Part shown: piece after piece, positions 61,673-64,000 of the stretch | How positions within the stretch are numbered: the stretch's first letter is position 1 | Layout of the letters: every line of letters begins with the position of its first letter | NCBI RefSeq assembly: GCF_000511385.1 | Contig: NC_023137.1 | Location: 2,797,001-2,861,000 of the forward strand | Length of the DNA: 64,000 bases | Direction of reading: 5' to 3' | Source of the DNA: Phaeobacter gallaeciensis DSM 26640 | GTDB taxonomy: Bacteria > Pseudomonadota > Alphaproteobacteria > Rhodobacterales > Rhodobacteraceae | Notes under the pieces: generated by a model | The model's input: only the letters and a program-made list of their open reading frames with translations | Databases searched by the model: none | What the model was told of the DNA's origin: nothing | Translations under genes and position numbers: made by a program

Positions 61673-62836
61673 ATGGCCGATACCGTCACGCCCAAACCCA
61701 CAGCATGTTTGGCGCTCGCAGATGGCACCATCTTTTACGGAAACGGCTTCGGAGCATATGGCGAAACAGTTGCAGAACTGTGCTTCAACACCGCCATGAC
61801 CGGCTATCAGGAAATCATGACCGACCCCTCCTATGCGGGACAGATCGTGACCTTCACCTTCCCCCATATCGGCAACACCGGCGTCACCCCGGAAGATGAC
61901 GAAACCGCTGACCCGGTCGCCGCTGGCATGGTGGTGAAATGGGACCCCACACTGGCCTCCAACTGGCGCGCCACAGAAGAGCTGAAGGACTGGCTGACCC
62001 GGACCAATCGCATTGCCATCGGCGGCGTTGATACCCGTCGTCTGACCCGCGCAATCCGCCAGCTCGGGGCGCCGCATGTGGCGCTGGCCCATGATCCTGA
62101 TGGCAACTTCGACATCGAAGCCCTGGTCGCCAAGGCCCGCGAATGGTCCGGCCTGGAAGGTCTGGATCTGGCCAAGGACGTGACTTGCACCCAAAGCTAC
62201 CGTTGGGACGAGATGCGGTGGGCCTGGCCTGAGGGCTACACCCGTCAGGAAGATCCAAAGCACAAAGTTGTCGCCATCGACTACGGCGCGAAACGCAACA
62301 TCCTGCGGTGCCTCGCGTCTGCAGGCTGCGACGTCACCGTGCTGCCCGCCTCCGCCACCGCAGAGGAGGTACTCGCACATAGCCCTGATGGCGTCTTTCT
62401 GTCCAACGGTCCGGGCGATCCAGCCGCCACCGGGGAATATGCCGTGCCGATGATCAAGGAAATCCTCGACACAACAGATCTGCCGATGTTCGGGATCTGC
62501 CTCGGCCATCAGATGCTGGCGCTGGCGCTCGGCGGTAAGACCGTCAAAATGAACCACGGTCACCATGGCGCCAATCACCCGGTAAAAGAGAACGCCACCG
62601 GCAAAGTCGAAATCACGTCGATGAACCATGGCTTTGCGGTGGATGGTCAGAGCCTGCCGGACGGCGTTGAAGAGACCCATGTCTCACTATTTGACGGGTC
62701 CAACTGCGGCATTCGCATCTCGGATCGTCCGGTCTATTCTGTCCAGCATCACCCGGAGGCCAGCCCCGGCCCGCAGGACAGTTTCTACCTGTTTGAGCGG
62801 TTCGCCGAGGCAATGGCAGCGCGTAAATCCGCGTAA
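61673..62836 (+). CDS. carA: Carbamoyl-phosphate synthase small subunit
   Basis: 387 residues from ATG 61673 (MADTVTPKPTACL), with GGAG nine bases upstream; an in-frame ATG eight codons earlier lacks a site. The N-terminal small-chain domain (FYGNGFGAYGETVAELCFNT) is followed by a class I glutamine amidotransferase with C276 (FGICLGHQ), H360 and E362 (QHHPEASPG). It hydrolyses glutamine and passes ammonia to CarB for carbamoyl phosphate used in arginine and pyrimidine synthesis. carB is not adjacent. Confidence 0.98.
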   Translation: MADTVTPKPTACLALADGTIFYGNGFGAYGETVAELCFNTAMTGYQEIMTDPSYAGQIVTFTFPHIGNTGVTPEDDETADPVAAGMVVKWDPTLASNWRATEELKDWLTRTNRIAIGGVDTRRLTRAIRQLGAPHVALAHDPDGNFDIEALVAKAREWSGLEGLDLAKDVTCTQSYRWDEMRWAWPEGYTRQEDPKHKVVAIDYGAKRNILRCLASAGCDVTVLPASATAEEVLAHSPDGVFLSNGPGDPAATGEYAVPMIKEILDTTDLPMFGICLGHQMLALALGGKTVKMNHGHHGANHPVKENATGKVEITSMNHGFAVDGQSLPDGVEETHVSLFDGSNCGIRISDRPVYSVQHHPEASPGPQDSFYLFERFAEAMAARKSA

Positions 62837-62875
62837 ATCGACACAGCTTTAGATAAGCCTGCGCAAAAAATACCG

Positions 62876-62901
62876 ATCCATGGCGAGTTTTTGCCATGGA
62901 T
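62876..62901. terminator. Hairpin downstream of carA
   Basis: Perfect 9-base inverted repeat ATCCATGGC and GCCATGGAT with loop GAGTTTTT. It lies 40 bases after carA and lacks a T-run, so it could be a weak terminator or an operator of the next gene. Confidence 0.4.
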
Positions 62902-62972
62902 AACAGGGATTTGGGCAGTCCCCTGACAAAAAATCTCTTGTCCGAATCCGCAACCGCATAAACTGTTCAGTT

Positions 62973-64000
62973 ATGGCTGAACACAACCTCAGACTGATCG
63001 AGGCCGCGCGCCCCCTGATCCGGCGAGAGCGCCAAACGTCGTTTGAACGGCGCCTGGTTGAGCATCACGCCGTCAGCAAAGACCACCTGATGCGGGCGCT
63101 GGTTCTGCGCCAGCATCAGCGTGTTCCGATTGATCACATCCTTGTTTCCGAAGGATGGGCCAGTCAGGAACAGGTTCTGGATGCGCTGTCGTCCGAGCAT
63201 GGTCTGCAACGGGTTGATCTGAGTGGTCACCGCCCCCAGGCGCGTCTGCTCGCGCGCAAACCCGCCCAGTTTTGGCTGCGTCGCTGTGCGCTGCCATATA
63301 TGCAACTGGGGCAGACACTTGTGGTGGCGATTGCGCATCCGGCCGGTCTGGCTGAACTACAGCGCGATCTTGCGGAGAGTTTTGGCGATATCCGACCGGT
63401 TATCGCCAACGAGGCCCAGATTACTGAACTTCTGACCGCTCATTTTCGCGACGATCTCGCCCGCCATGCCAGCGCCTGCGTGCCGCTGGCCTACAGTTGC
63501 CGCACCCTTGGCCAGCCGAACTGGCTCGGTCTGCCGCTCCTCATCGGGCTGGTGGCTCTCGCATTTGTCACCACCATGCCGAGGGTGGTTTTCACCCTGC
63601 TCTGCGGCCTCGCCCTTTTGACACTGCTGCTGTTTGTGCTGCTGAAATGTGCAGGGTTTTTGTCCCATCTTCAGGATCAACGCAGGCAGCGCCTGCATCA
63701 AAAGACCCGATCACAGCCCAAACCACCGCTCTGCTCCAATCAGGTATTGGGGGGAGCAGCAACACCGCAACGCCTGCCACGAATCTCCGTTCTGGTGCCC
63801 CTCTACAAGGAGGCGGAGATTGGCCGCGCGCTATTACGACGCCTGTGTAAACTCACCTACCCGCGCAGCCTGCTGGAGGTTCTACTCGTACTGGAAGAAG
63901 AGGACGAGGTGACCCGCAATGCCATCCGCTGCGCCGATCTGCCGGATTGGTTCCGGGTGATCGAGGTGCCCGCCCACGGCGGTCTCACCACCAAACCACG
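62973..64000 (+). CDS. Family 2 glycosyltransferase with N-terminal GspE/MshE-like domain (5' part)
   Basis: Open from ATG 62973 to the window end (342 codons visible). Residues ~30-150 resemble the N-terminal MshEN/GSPII_E domain of secretion ATPases (LVSEGWASQEQVLDALSSEH, YMQLGQTLVVAIAHPAGL), which in other proteins binds c-di-GMP. Two membrane helices follow (LPLLIGLVALAFVTTMP, FTLLCGLALLTLLLFVLL). From about residue 275 a GT2 domain begins (RISVLVPLYKEAEIGRALLR, LLEVLLVLEEEDEVT). It is probably an inner-membrane polysaccharide synthase under second-messenger control; the catalytic motifs lie beyond the window. Confidence 0.82.
   Translation, partial: MAEHNLRLIEAARPLIRRERQTSFERRLVEHHAVSKDHLMRALVLRQHQRVPIDHILVSEGWASQEQVLDALSSEHGLQRVDLSGHRPQARLLARKPAQFWLRRCALPYMQLGQTLVVAIAHPAGLAELQRDLAESFGDIRPVIANEAQITELLTAHFRDDLARHASACVPLAYSCRTLGQPNWLGLPLLIGLVALAFVTTMPRVVFTLLCGLALLTLLLFVLLKCAGFLSHLQDQRRQRLHQKTRSQPKPPLCSNQVLGGAATPQRLPRISVLVPLYKEAEIGRALLRRLCKLTYPRSLLEVLLVLEEEDEVTRNAIRCADLPDWFRVIEVPAHGGLTTKP

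Noticed and set aside
61538..62680. A 380-codon minus-strand open frame
   Set aside because: It is antisense to carA; no family or start site supports it.
1..64000. CRISPR array or rRNA operon
   Set aside because: No regularly spaced short repeats or rRNA-like segments were seen; the only clear repeats are coding RTX and Sel1 repeats.

Overview
The window reads as a chromosomal segment of a marine alphaproteobacterium of the Roseobacter group (Rhodobacteraceae, near Phaeobacter/Ruegeria/Tritonibacter). This rests on moderately high GC, a class II adenosylcobalamin-dependent ribonucleotide reductase (NrdJ), a methanethiol oxidase cluster, cysteate-type sulfonate genes, TRAP transport and FNR-type control of cytochrome oxidase. 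Taxonomy is inferred from gene content; no search was run.

Layout. 1-2692: end of a methanethiol oxidase operon (SBP56-type oxidase, SCO-like copper chaperone, MauG-like dihaem peroxidase). 2697-5298: AsnC/Lrp regulator divergent from a universal stress protein and an AGCS amino-acid:cation symporter. 5353-9489: a large RTX-Hint protein, then MscL and MscS. 9544-12282: acetyltransferase, YtoQ, and a methyltransferase divergent from a LysR regulator. 12355-23647: a conserved core block (pheT, esterase, wHTH/membrane protein, pheS, rplT, rpmI, pyk, DUF1244, DUF1489, nrdJ).

From about 23.7 to 51.86 kb the window looks accessory: lower-GC patches, a decayed IS3 element with pseudogenes on both sides, long gene-poor gaps, and at its right edge a tyrosine-recombinase remnant beside the 3' end of a tRNA-Leu(GAG) gene, a typical integration site. 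Its cargo includes an XRE regulator and metallophosphoesterase, a probable L-cysteate desulfonation module (CuyA-like lyase, YeiH-type exporter, RidA, LysR), an adjacent TRAP transporter with a co-transcribed alpha/beta hydrolase and its own LysR, a cysteine-rich Sel1 protein, a DEDDh exonuclease, a NikABCDE/Cnt-like ABC importer plus DMT exporter, and a LysR/aminotransferase/AEC-permease set.

51.86 kb to the end is core again: tRNA-Leu, peptidoglycan-binding protein, lipB, a LuxR-like HTH fused to an alpha/beta-hydrolase domain lacking its catalytic residues, HIT protein, ctaD with a perfect FNR box, DUF2244, a TyrA-like dehydrogenase, GatB/YqeY, carA and the start of a family 2 glycosyltransferase.

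The most interesting items are (i) the HTH-alpha/beta-hydrolase fusion that looks like a ligand sensor built from a dead hydrolase, and (ii) the sulfonate module, in which CuyA, RidA and an exporter form a coherent chemical route next to an uptake system of unknown substrate.
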